A DNA stretch of 64,000 bases from Desulfoluna spongiiphila (GTDB lineage Bacteria > Desulfobacterota > Desulfobacteria > Desulfobacterales > Desulfolunaceae), in assembly GCF_900101345.1 (NCBI RefSeq), contig NZ_FMUX01000003.1, forward strand, positions 300,200 through 364,199. The letters are read 5' to 3'. Positions 37,086 through 44,847 of the stretch are shown here, piece by piece. Position numbers and translations under genes: made by a program. Positions within the stretch are counted from its first letter, which is position 1. The number at the start of each line of letters is the position of its first letter. The notes beneath the pieces are model-generated. The model made no database searches, was not told where the DNA came from, and was given only the letters and a program-made list of their open reading frames with translations.

Positions 37086-37964
37086 ATGAGAGAGCTCCTA
37101 CGATACGAAACCAGGGGGATCCTGGTATCCAAAACCCCCGTCACCCTCTCCGACGGCGTCACCCTTACCCTGTTCGACTTCAAAACCGAGGCGTGGGAGG
37201 ACAAACCGGTCCTCCTCTTTGTGGCGGGCTGGCTCTCGGCCCTGTCCGGATGGCATGAGGTGCTGGAGGAGATTACCCCCCACTACCGCGTCATCTACAT
37301 GGAGTCCCGTGAAAAACGCAGCGCCCGCCTGCCGAAAGGGCCCCTGCCCCGGTTCGACATCGACCGGCTGGCAGGCGACATCGGCGAGGTGGCGGCAGAA
37401 CTTGTTCCGCCGGGTACCCCCCTTTATGTGGCGGGGAGTTCACTGGGCTCCACGGCGTTGATCCGGGCCATGGCCCGGGGGCGTCTCTCACCCAAAGGGG
37501 CCTTTCTTATCTCTCCGGTCACCGCGTTTGCCTTCCCCGCCTGGGGAAATTTCATCATCCGGTTTCTCCCCCCTTGCTTTTTCACCGTCATCCGCTACCT
37601 CATCGTCTGGTACCTGGTCAACTTCCGGGTGGATAAGAAAAAAGAGCCGGAGCAGGCCCGAAAATACACCCGCACGGTCATGGGCGCCGAACCCATCCGC
37701 CTGAAGGCCAACGCAGGTGCCTTAAACGGTTACACCCTCTGGGCCGACCTGCCGAAAGTCAACACCCCCGTGGTGGTCATTGGGGCGGCATCCGACAAAT
37801 TGCACGGGGTGGAAGAGATCACGAAGATGGCCACGGGCATGCCCCACGCCCGGGTGGAGGTGATGGGGAGCAACAAGGAAACCCACAGCGGGCGCGCCGG
37901 GCGTTTCATTGCCGAAGGCATGGCCCCGGGGTTCGAAGAGCCGGCCGAGGCCCGGCATCCGTAG
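37086..37964 (+). CDS. Alpha/beta-hydrolase
   Basis: This 292-residue alpha/beta-hydrolase carries the nucleophile elbow GSSLGS (Ser near 118), the acid in IGAASDKLHG and the histidine in KETHSGRAG, so the catalytic triad is complete. Its oxyanion region is LFVAGWLS. A hydrophobic stretch (FLPPCFFTVIRYLIVWYLV, about 161-179) in the lid region suggests membrane association or a lipid-like substrate. The substrate cannot be given. A strong terminator follows the stop codon. Confidence 0.85.
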   Translation: MRELLRYETRGILVSKTPVTLSDGVTLTLFDFKTEAWEDKPVLLFVAGWLSALSGWHEVLEEITPHYRVIYMESREKRSARLPKGPLPRFDIDRLAGDIGEVAAELVPPGTPLYVAGSSLGSTALIRAMARGRLSPKGAFLISPVTAFAFPAWGNFIIRFLPPCFFTVIRYLIVWYLVNFRVDKKKEPEQARKYTRTVMGAEPIRLKANAGALNGYTLWADLPKVNTPVVVIGAASDKLHGVEEITKMATGMPHARVEVMGSNKETHSGRAGRFIAEGMAPGFEEPAEARHP

Positions 37965-37981
37965 AATGGCACCATAAAAAA

Positions 37982-38010
37982 AAGGGGGGACTTGTTTAAG
38001 TCCCCCCCTT
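37982..38010. terminator. Bidirectional terminator
   Basis: GGGGGGACTT and AAGTCCCCCC pair around a GTTT loop, with an A-run on the left and CCTT on the right. It separates the hydrolase gene (+) from tatA (-). Confidence 0.85.
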
Positions 38011-38119
38011 CACGGCATGTCATACTATGTTTAAGGCTGTCGGACAAAACCGCGGTCTCTGTCCCCTGGTTTCAACGGACAACCGGTTCGTTTCCCGACA
38101 TGTCAAGCCTTCATCACAT

Positions 38120-38299
38120 TCAGGCGTCGTCCTTCTTGTCCCCTTCAATCTTCTCGTTTTCGGTCTCGGACACGGATTTCTTGAAGTTTCGAATGCCTTT
38201 TCCGATTCCGGATCCGATCTCGGGGAGTCGGCCGGCACCAAAAATAATGAGAATGATGATGAGGATGATGGTAAGTTCCATCGGACCAAGTCCAAACAT
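38120..38299 (-). CDS. tatA: Twin-arginine translocase subunit TatA/TatE
   Basis: This 59-residue protein begins [20 protein letters not shown], the single helix of TatA, followed by the hinge [20 protein letters not shown] and a short charged tail. Start ATG 38299 is preceded by AAGGGGG; two upstream ATG codons are less likely. TatA forms the protein-conducting part of the Tat system for folded, cofactor-bearing proteins. No tatB or tatC is next to it, so the other parts must be encoded elsewhere, as is common in this phylum. Confidence 0.93.
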   Translation of the reverse strand: MFGLGPMELTIILIIILIIFGAGRLPEIGSGIGKGIRNFKKSVSETENEKIEGDKKDDA

Positions 38300-38428
38300 C
38301 TGTTCCCCCTTCATGCAAAGGTCTGTGTGAGTTTTTATAAGAATCACAGTTGTTCACGCGACCACCGAACATACCACCGGCTTCGGCAGGGTGTCAATCT
38401 TTATAACTGAAAAGGGATTCAACACATT

Positions 38429-39490
38429 ATGGCCACATTTACACCCCAGGGCAGGCCCCTTCTCATCGGAAGCCTCCCCCTGTCAGACCACGCCCGGGCA
38501 ACGGAACTCGTCCTTGCCCACACCCCGGAAATTCCCCTGTGGGCTCAGCTCCCCTCCAACCCCAAAGAGGGAATGGTCGACCAGTTCCTCCCCGGCTTCC
38601 CGGGCCTCGTGGAAGATGGTGAAAAAGCATGGATCGACGCCACCTCCGAGGCCTTTCCCGAAGAGATGCTCGCCTTCTACGAAGCCTACCTCACCGTAAG
38701 CGAAGGCGGCGGAGACATCGAGGCCTCCCCCTTTGCCATCTCAACAGAGCGCGCCAGAGGATTTTTTGCCCTGACCGACCGGGCCTCGTCCCTTTCCCCC
38801 CTGGCCCTCAAAGGCCAGATCACCGGCCCCGTTACCTTCGGCACCGCCGTCAAGGATCAGGAGGACCGGGCCATTTTCTACGACGACCAGCTCCGGGACA
38901 TCATGGTCAAACACCTCACCATGAACGCCGGCTGGCAGGCCCGCATGCTCGGCAAATCCGGGGCCCTTCCCATTGTCTTTTTTGACGAGCCCGCCCTGGC
39001 CGGGTTCGGCACCTCCGCCTACCTCACCATCACCGAAGAGGACGTGATCTCCGCCTTGAATGAAATGGCAGAAGCCGTCCACAAAGAGGGAGGCCTCGCC
39101 GGGGTCCATGTCTGCGCCAACACCCAGTGGACACTCCTGTTCGAGGCGGCCATCGACATCATCAGCTTCGACGCCTACAGCTATTTCGACAAGTTCATCC
39201 TCTTTGAAGCCCCTTTAAAAGCCTATCTGGACAAGGGCGGCATCATCGCCTGGGGCATCGTCCCCACCGGTGAAAAAGCGGACATTGAAAAAGAGACCGT
39301 GGAAAGCCTGTATGAAAAATGGGACGCCCAGATGCGCACCCTGGAAGCCAAAGGCTTTTCCCGAAAAGCCCTCATCGACGCCACCCTCATCACCCCGAGC
39401 TGCGGTACCGGCTCCCTCTCCCTGGAGTTGGCCGAAAAGGTCCTTGCCTTGACCAAGGGGCTCTCCGAAAAGGTACGGGCCCAGGTATAA
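38429..39490 (+). CDS. MetE-core/UROD-like methyltransferase (folate-independent methionine synthase candidate)
   Basis: This 353-residue TIM-barrel protein resembles the catalytic half of MetE without its N-terminal half. The zinc-site pattern is present as His-x-Cys (VHVCANTQ), an acidic residue in ISFDAYSY (Asp where MetE has Glu) and a late Cys in TPSCGTGSL. Core-MetE proteins of anaerobes are known or proposed to make methionine from methyl-corrinoid rather than methyl-folate. That role is inferred and a UROD-type methyltransferase is the alternative. It is monocistronic, with a terminator-like hairpin after the stop. Confidence 0.8.
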   Translation: MATFTPQGRPLLIGSLPLSDHARATELVLAHTPEIPLWAQLPSNPKEGMVDQFLPGFPGLVEDGEKAWIDATSEAFPEEMLAFYEAYLTVSEGGGDIEASPFAISTERARGFFALTDRASSLSPLALKGQITGPVTFGTAVKDQEDRAIFYDDQLRDIMVKHLTMNAGWQARMLGKSGALPIVFFDEPALAGFGTSAYLTITEEDVISALNEMAEAVHKEGGLAGVHVCANTQWTLLFEAAIDIISFDAYSYFDKFILFEAPLKAYLDKGGIIAWGIVPTGEKADIEKETVESLYEKWDAQMRTLEAKGFSRKALIDATLITPSCGTGSLSLELAEKVLALTKGLSEKVRAQV

Positions 39491-39499
39491 GGGCATGGA

Positions 39500-39550
39500 G
39501 GACCCGGTGTGGCCGTTGCCCGAACACCGCAACCCCTGTTCACCGGGTCC
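39500..39550 (+). terminator. Stem-loop after the MetE-core-like gene
   Basis: GGACCCGGTG and CACCGGGTCC form a 10-bp stem around a 31-nt loop, followed by CTTTCCCCTT. It is about 10 bp after the stop codon. Confidence 0.5.
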
Positions 39551-39904
39551 CTTTCCCCTTCCCCCTTGACGGCGGCCTTCTTTTGACGGCCGTATAAAAT
39601 CCTTCCCAAAAAGACAAAATCTCCTTTATAATGGGCGTTTGATGTCCTTTGGGAGAAAAACGGCTGACGTGGATCTGCGATTCCTCGGAGGACACGCAGC
39701 CATCACCAGACAAACGACCGCCGCTTCACTTCGGAAGCGACGTCACGATACAGGCACATTTCGGGGCCCAGGTTTCACGGCAGGTACAGGGCATGCCCCC
39801 GGAGGCAAAACATCGCTCCGCTGATGCCATGGCACATGACCCCACAAAACATTGATTGGAGGCACCGCCGCCCCAGGCGGTCCCCCCCAGAAAAGGAATC
39901 CCCC
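39551..39904. other. Intergenic region upstream of the MoxR gene
   Basis: About 350 bp with an AT-rich part (39590-39640) containing TATAAT-like boxes that may be the promoter of the MoxR-VWA pair. A short open frame at 39642-39824 lacks any protein-like feature and is not called. Confidence 0.45.
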
Positions 39905-40759
39905 ATGTCCTCTACCGAAAACGCCGCCGTGTTCACCGGTGCCAAAAAGTACGTCCTGGATGACGAACTGGCCAAAATCGTCAACATCTCCATGGCCCTT
40001 GAGATGCCTCTCCTCCTCAAGGGGGAACCCGGCACCGGAAAAACCATGCTGGCCCACGCCATCAGCGAAAGCCTGCGCATGCCGCTGATCACCTTGAACG
40101 TCAAGTCCAGCATGAAGCTGGTGGAAGCCCTCTACCAGTACGACACCCTGACGCGCTTAAACGACAGCCGCTTCGGCGACTCCACCCGCAACGTTTCGGA
40201 CATCGAAGAGTACATCGCCATGGGCAAGATCGGCCAGGCCTTCACCGCCGACAAGCGCGTGGTGCTCCTCATCGACGAGATCGACAAGGCCGACACCGAT
40301 TTCCAGGACGACATGCTCGATGTCCTGGACCAGATGCAGTTCGATATCATGGAGATCGACAAAACCGTCTCGGCCAAAACCCGCCCCGTCATCCTTATCA
40401 CCTCCAACTCCAAGAAGGACCTCTCCGACCCCTTTTTGGGACGCTGCAACTTCCACCACATCGCCTTCCCCGACCCCAAGGTGATGCGCCGCATCATCCG
40501 CGTCCACTTCCCGGAGATCAGCGACGACCTGGTGGAAAACGCCACCACCACCTTCTACAAGCTCCGGGAATTAGACGGCATCGAGAAAAAGCCGGCCACC
40601 CGGGAGCTCATCAACTGGATCCGTGCCCTCCAGGCCGACCCGGACTTCAAGGTCAAGCAGCTGGCCAAAGGGGATATCCCCTTCCTCGGCGTGCTCTTCA
40701 AAAAAAGCCCGGACTACAGCCGCGCCGCCAATCAGGTGACGCGTCGGCGGATTTTTTAG
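39905..40759 (+). CDS. MoxR-family AAA+ ATPase
   Basis: This 284-residue AAA+ ATPase of the MoxR/CoxD group acts as a chaperone that matures or inserts cofactors into enzyme complexes together with a VWA protein. Walker A is GEPGTGKT, Walker B is VVLLIDEIDKAD, and sensor-1 is VILITSNSKKDLSDPF. Start ATG 39905 has AAGGA upstream. The VWA/CoxE-type partner follows 135 bp later, separated by a repeat copy. The client complex is not visible in the window. Confidence 0.92.
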   Translation: MSSTENAAVFTGAKKYVLDDELAKIVNISMALEMPLLLKGEPGTGKTMLAHAISESLRMPLITLNVKSSMKLVEALYQYDTLTRLNDSRFGDSTRNVSDIEEYIAMGKIGQAFTADKRVVLLIDEIDKADTDFQDDMLDVLDQMQFDIMEIDKTVSAKTRPVILITSNSKKDLSDPFLGRCNFHHIAFPDPKVMRRIIRVHFPEISDDLVENATTTFYKLRELDGIEKKPATRELINWIRALQADPDFKVKQLAKGDIPFLGVLFKKSPDYSRAANQVTRRRIF

Positions 40760-40790
40760 AAAAATGACATGAACACCCCCTGATGAATTC

Positions 40791-40885
40791 GCAGCAGCGC
40801 TTTTCCCCGAGGAACGAGGGGAAAAGCGCTGCTGCAACCGGAACGTTTTTGCGGAGCTTTTTTCAAAAAGCGACCCGCCGGAGGC
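40791..40885 (+). repeat. Structured repeat copy between moxR and VWA genes, variant stems
   Basis: The main hairpin here is a perfect 18-bp stem, GCAGCAGCGCTTTTCCCC / GGGGAAAAGCGCTGCTGC (40791-40835). It has loop GAGGAACGA at 40809-40817, a different stem with the same loop. The second hairpin is replaced by GCTTTTTTCAAAAAGC before CCGCCGGAGGC. The same alternative module recurs, inverted, at 42313-42360. Confidence 0.85.
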
Positions 40886-40894
40886 ACACTCACC

Positions 40895-42085
40895 ATGTTC
40901 ATCGACTTTTTTTACAAACTCAAGGAGATCGGGGTTCCGGTGAGCCCCACCTCCTTTTTACGACTTCAAAAGGCTCTCTCGTCGGGGCTGGTGAACTCCG
41001 TGGACGACTTTTATACGGCCGCGCGCACCATCCTCATCAAGAGCGAGCGCTACTTTGATATCTACGACCAGGTCTTTGCCTGGTATTTCAAGGGAGTGGA
41101 GATCCCGGACGACGAGGCCCTGGAGCTTGATGAGGTGGCCCGAGCCATGCTCGACGAATGGCTCCAGAACCCCAAAGAGATGGCCGAAGCCCTGGGAATG
41201 GACGAAAACGAACTCTCCAAATACACCCCGGAAGAGCTCATCGAGTATTTCAAAAAACGCCTTGAGGACCAGAAGGAACGCCACGACGGCGGCAACAAAT
41301 GGATCGGCACGGGGGGCTACTCCCCGGTGGGCCACTCCGGCCACCACCCCGGCGGCATGCGCGTGGGCGGTCAGTCGCGGAGCAAAAGCGCGGTGAAGGT
41401 GGCGGGCGAGCGCCGCTACAAGGACTACTCCGGCTACGGGCCCCTCACCCAGGCCCACATCGGCGAAGCCCTGAAGCGCCTGCGAAACCTCACCCCGGCA
41501 GGCCCCAAAGACAAGATCAACGTCGACAAAAGCATCTACCAGACCATCAAAAACGGGGGTGAGATCGAGCTCATCTTCGACCAGAGCTTAAGGGATCGCC
41601 TCAAGGTGGTCCTCATGATCGACAACGGCGGCTGGTCCATGGAGCCGTACGTCAATGTGGTCCAGACCCTTTTTGACTACTCCAGGGCCCAGTTCAAGGA
41701 CCTGAAAACGTATTTCTTCCACAACACCATCTACGACACCGTCTGGCTCGATGCCAGCCGGTACCGCAAACCCAAACCCATCGATGACTTTGCAAAGATC
41801 GACCCGGATACCCGGCTCATCATCCTGGGGGACGCCTCCATGGCGCCCTATGAGCTCCTCTCCAGAGACGGCTCCATCTATGTCCAGGACCGAAGCGGAA
41901 AGCCCAGCATCGAACGGCTGAGGTTCCTCTCAGAGACCTTTCACCACTGCGTCTGGCTCAACCCCGTCCAGGCGCACATGTGGGGCTACACCCGCACCAT
42001 CCAGGCCATCGGCCAGATCTTTCCCATGTTCGAGCTCTCCCTGGACGGTCTCGAAGCCGCCGTCACCCACCTGATGGAAAAATAG
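40895..42085 (+). CDS. VWA-domain protein, CoxE-like partner of MoxR
   Basis: This 396-residue protein has an N-terminal helical part (FIDFFYKLKEIGVPVSPTSF), a charged middle with a Gly/His-rich linker (SPVGHSGHHPGGMRVGG) and a C-terminal von Willebrand A domain. The metal site is the altered DNGGWSMEPY form instead of DxSxS, followed later by ILGDASMAPYEL. MoxR-VWA pairs work together in protein-complex maturation. ATG 40895 starts just after the repeat copy. It ends a two-gene unit; a composite repeat follows. Confidence 0.9.
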   Translation: MFIDFFYKLKEIGVPVSPTSFLRLQKALSSGLVNSVDDFYTAARTILIKSERYFDIYDQVFAWYFKGVEIPDDEALELDEVARAMLDEWLQNPKEMAEALGMDENELSKYTPEELIEYFKKRLEDQKERHDGGNKWIGTGGYSPVGHSGHHPGGMRVGGQSRSKSAVKVAGERRYKDYSGYGPLTQAHIGEALKRLRNLTPAGPKDKINVDKSIYQTIKNGGEIELIFDQSLRDRLKVVLMIDNGGWSMEPYVNVVQTLFDYSRAQFKDLKTYFFHNTIYDTVWLDASRYRKPKPIDDFAKIDPDTRLIILGDASMAPYELLSRDGSIYVQDRSGKPSIERLRFLSETFHHCVWLNPVQAHMWGYTRTIQAIGQIFPMFELSLDGLEAAVTHLMEK

Positions 42086-42095
42086 AGGAAAGCCA

Positions 42096-42468
42096 TGCCT
42101 TCTATGGTTAAAGTCGGATAAACCACAGGGTCAAAAGGGATAAGGAAAAACCAAAAGCGATGCCTCCGGCGGCGAGGTGTGCCACCTCGAAAGCACGTTG
42201 CGAATGCGCTTTCCCCTTCGTTCCTCAGGGAAAATCACATTCGCTATTGATTCAGATTAAACTGAGTCTGTTCTTAAAGCTTGTTTATTAAACTTTTAGT
42301 AACTATTCAGCTTGCCTCCGGCGGGTCGCTTTTTTGGAAAAAAGCTCCGCAAAAAACGTTTCGAATGTGAAAAAGTGAAAATTATTTCGGCGGAGCCTGG
42401 AAAGGCTTACTTAAGACCTGTTTGTCAAACTTTTTAAAAGTTTGGCCCCCGGCAGGGCCGCCGGAGGC
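42096..42468 (-). repeat. Composite structured repeat (two nested or tandem copies)
   Basis: The first copy runs from TGCCTTCTATGG through GAGGTG-tgc-CACCTC to the main hairpin at 42200-42244 (TCGTTCCTC at 42218-42226). It is cut by GTAACTATTCAG (42299-42310), which begins a second module GCCTCCGGCGGGTCGC...AAGCTCCGCAAAAAACGTT like that of the copy at 40791. The common tail TGTTTGTCAAACTTTTTAAA plus GCCGCCGGAGGC closes it. The arrangement suggests one element inserted into another. Confidence 0.8.
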
Positions 42469-42475
42469 ATGCGTC

Positions 42476-43129
42476 TTATCGATGCTTGGTCACACCGATT
42501 CTCGGGCAGAGATCGGCCACGGGGCAGGTGGAGCAAAAGGGGGAAATGGGGCGGCAGAGGACCTGACCGAAGGAGACAAGGATCTCGTTGTAGATAACCC
42601 AGTACTCCCTGGGGAGTTTTTTTCGAAGGGCCATTTCGGTCTGGTCCGCGTTTTTGGTCTTCACGTAGCCGATGCGGTTGCTGATGCGGTGGACGTGGGT
42701 GTCCACGCAGATGGCCTCCATCTGGTAGCCTTCCACCAGAACGAGGTTGGCGGTTTTGCGGCCCACGCCCGGCAGGGTGAGGAGTTCGTCGATGTCGTTG
42801 GGCACCACGCCGTTGTATTTTTCCAGGATCAGGACGGAGATCTCCATGATCCGTTTGGATTTGGTGGGGTAAAAACCCACGGGGTAAATCAGCTTTGCGG
42901 TTTCGGCCTCGCCCAGGGCCAGAAGAGCCTCGGGGGTGTTGGCCACGGCAAAGAGGCGCCGGGCGGCAGGGGCCGTCACCTCGTCTTTGGTGCGCAGGGA
43001 CAACAGGGTGGCAATAAGCACCTCAAAGGGGGTGGCGCCAATGCCCGCCATAAAGGTAATCACCGGTGCATCCCACGCCTTGTAGGCGTCTTTCAAGCGA
43101 TCCACAAATTTCCTGATATCCACAGCCAT
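42476..43129 (-). CDS. nth: Endonuclease III (DNA glycosylase/AP lyase)
   Basis: This 217-residue base-excision repair enzyme removes oxidised pyrimidines. The helix-hairpin-helix LPGVGRKTANLVL contains the catalytic Lys, and the catalytic Asp is in CVDTHVHRI. The iron-sulfur loop CRPISPFCSTCPVADLC has the C-x6-C-x2-C-x5-C spacing. Length is normal. It is transcribed leftward from its own region next to the divergent hdrC-like gene. Confidence 0.95.
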   Translation of the reverse strand: MAVDIRKFVDRLKDAYKAWDAPVITFMAGIGATPFEVLIATLLSLRTKDEVTAPAARRLFAVANTPEALLALGEAETAKLIYPVGFYPTKSKRIMEISVLILEKYNGVVPNDIDELLTLPGVGRKTANLVLVEGYQMEAICVDTHVHRISNRIGYVKTKNADQTEMALRKKLPREYWVIYNEILVSFGQVLCRPISPFCSTCPVADLCPRIGVTKHR

Positions 43130-43218
43130 AGGTGTCCTTCTTGTCTCTGTTCGGTTGAGTACCTCTCCGGTGACAACATCCGGTCACCCTGCAACATCCC
43201 TTTAAAAATCACAGTAAT

Positions 43219-43232
43219 TTGACCTGAGTCAA
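43219..43232. promoter_or_regulatory. HcpR/FNR-type palindrome upstream of hdrC
   Basis: TTGAC-CTGA-GTCAA is a perfect inverted repeat and matches the wTTGACnnnnGTCAAw signal described for HcpR in sulfate-reducing bacteria; it is also close to an FNR box. It is 98 bp upstream of the hdrC-like start and about 90 bp from nth on the other side. Confidence 0.6.
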
Positions 43233-43329
43233 GGCCATTGTTTCCCGGGTCGGTATGATGGGCCTTCGTCCTATCAACGGACCGTTTCCGGCAACGCACC
43301 GGAACGGTCCCCAGACCAAGGGAGAGATC

Positions 43330-43857
43330 ATGGCAGGAATCACGCCGAGTTTCATCAACGAGGTCACGCGCCGCTCCGGCACCATGCCCACCCGCTGCTA
43401 CAACTGCAGCACCTGCACCAGCGGCTGCCAGTTTGCCCACCTCATGGACCGAAAACCCCATGAGATCATCCGGCTTGTACAGCTTGGCCTGAAAGAGGAG
43501 GCCCTTTCCGCCTCCGGCCCCTGGGTCTGCGTGGGCTGCAACACCTGCAGCATGGAATGCCCCAACAGCATCGACATCCCCGCGGTCATGGACACCATGC
43601 GGGAGATGGCCATCGCCCGGGGCAAGGTCCCCGATGAGGCGATCTACCATTTCCACCGGGAGATCCTGGGCTCCATCAAGCGCCACGGGCGCACACACAA
43701 GCTGGAGATCATGATGCGCTACAAAATGGCCACCCGGGATTTTTTCAGCGACGTGGACTTAGGCGTCCGAATGCTCTCCCGGCGAAAGCTTCACATCCTG
43801 CCCTCGCGGATCAAGGCCCTGGGGGATATCCGAAACCTTTTCAGAAAAGCGGGATAA
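43330..43857 (+). CDS. hdrC: HdrC-like 4Fe-4S protein
   Basis: This 175-residue cytoplasmic iron-sulfur protein corresponds to subunit C of heterodisulfide reductase-type complexes. Two 4Fe-4S sites are visible: CYNCSTCTSGC and CVGCNTCSMEC(P). A C-terminal region without cysteines follows. ATG 43330 is chosen because GGGAGAG precedes it. It is followed 4 bp later by the hdrB-like gene, so the two form one electron-transfer module. No hdrA is adjacent, so its flavoprotein partner is elsewhere. An HcpR/FNR-like site lies upstream. Confidence 0.92.
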   Translation: MAGITPSFINEVTRRSGTMPTRCYNCSTCTSGCQFAHLMDRKPHEIIRLVQLGLKEEALSASGPWVCVGCNTCSMECPNSIDIPAVMDTMREMAIARGKVPDEAIYHFHREILGSIKRHGRTHKLEIMMRYKMATRDFFSDVDLGVRMLSRRKLHILPSRIKALGDIRNLFRKAG

Positions 43858-43861
43858 TGCC

Positions 43862-44719
43862 ATGAAATGCGAGACACGCCCCATGGAAGTCACCTGGTTC
43901 CCCGGCTGCTCCATGAAGACATCGGCCATAGAAAACCATGAATCCTTCAAGATATTCTGCGAGGCCATCGGCATCCGCCTCGTGGAGCTCCCCGACTGGA
44001 ACTGCTGCGGCAGCTCTTCGGCCCACAGCATCGACCGGGACCTGGCCTTTGACCTGGTGGCCCGAAACCTGGCCCTGGCCCCGTCCGGGAGGCCCATCCT
44101 CACGGCCTGCCCCAGCTGCACCCTCCGCTTCAAGGAGGCCCACCACCACCTCATGGAGAACCCGGATGCCCGCAGCCGGTTCCATGGGAAATGGGGGGTC
44201 CCCTTTGACGAATCCAAACAGGTCATGCACTTCTTCGAGCTCATTGACGGCCTGGATATTTCAGCCTTTGCCCAGGGAAAAAAGCCCCTTTCAGGCCTCA
44301 CCTATGCCCCGTATTACGGCTGCATGCTGGCCCGACCGCCGCAGCTCAGGCGCCAGAAAAATTTCCACGGCCTCATGGAAAAGATCCTCGGGACCTTAGG
44401 GGCCAGGGCCGTGACCTGGCAGGGCCAGAACAGGTGCTGCGGCACGTTTCTCTCCGTGGCACGGCCCGATGCCGTCACCGAGGTGGTCAACGGCATTGTC
44501 CAAAGCGGCATCCAGTCCGGGGCCGAATGCCTCATCACGGCCTGCGCCATGTGCCAGCTCAACCTGGAGATCCGCTGCAACCTGGGGCGAAGGCTGCCGG
44601 TGCTCCACTTCTCGGAGATCCTGACCCTGGCCCTGGGCAGGGGGAAAGACACAGACCGGTGGTTCAAGAAGCACCTGGTGGACCCGCGGCCCCTGCTGGA
44701 TGCCAAGGGCCTGATTTAA
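43862..44719 (+). CDS. hdrB: HdrB-like CCG-domain protein
   Basis: This 285-residue protein has two CCG domains of the heterodisulfide-reductase B type. The first is PGCSMKT, NCCGSSS, TACPSC; the second is YYGCMLA, RCCGTFL, TACAMC. Each supplies the C...CC...CxxC set that holds the unusual iron-sulfur cluster of HdrB. It would pass electrons to a disulfide or related acceptor together with the HdrC-like protein. ATG 43862 overlaps no other gene; a later ATG nine codons downstream is a possible alternative. The physiological acceptor is unknown. Confidence 0.92.
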   Translation: MKCETRPMEVTWFPGCSMKTSAIENHESFKIFCEAIGIRLVELPDWNCCGSSSAHSIDRDLAFDLVARNLALAPSGRPILTACPSCTLRFKEAHHHLMENPDARSRFHGKWGVPFDESKQVMHFFELIDGLDISAFAQGKKPLSGLTYAPYYGCMLARPPQLRRQKNFHGLMEKILGTLGARAVTWQGQNRCCGTFLSVARPDAVTEVVNGIVQSGIQSGAECLITACAMCQLNLEIRCNLGRRLPVLHFSEILTLALGRGKDTDRWFKKHLVDPRPLLDAKGLI

Positions 44720-44847
44720 CACCCGGCCCGCGCCAAGGCGCGGCGCCGCTCACTTTTTTCATCAGCCCCCTTGATTCAAGCGTCTATACCATAGTATGGA
44801 TGTTCCACGTATGAAACATTGGTCACCACCAGACGCGGAGGGTTCAG

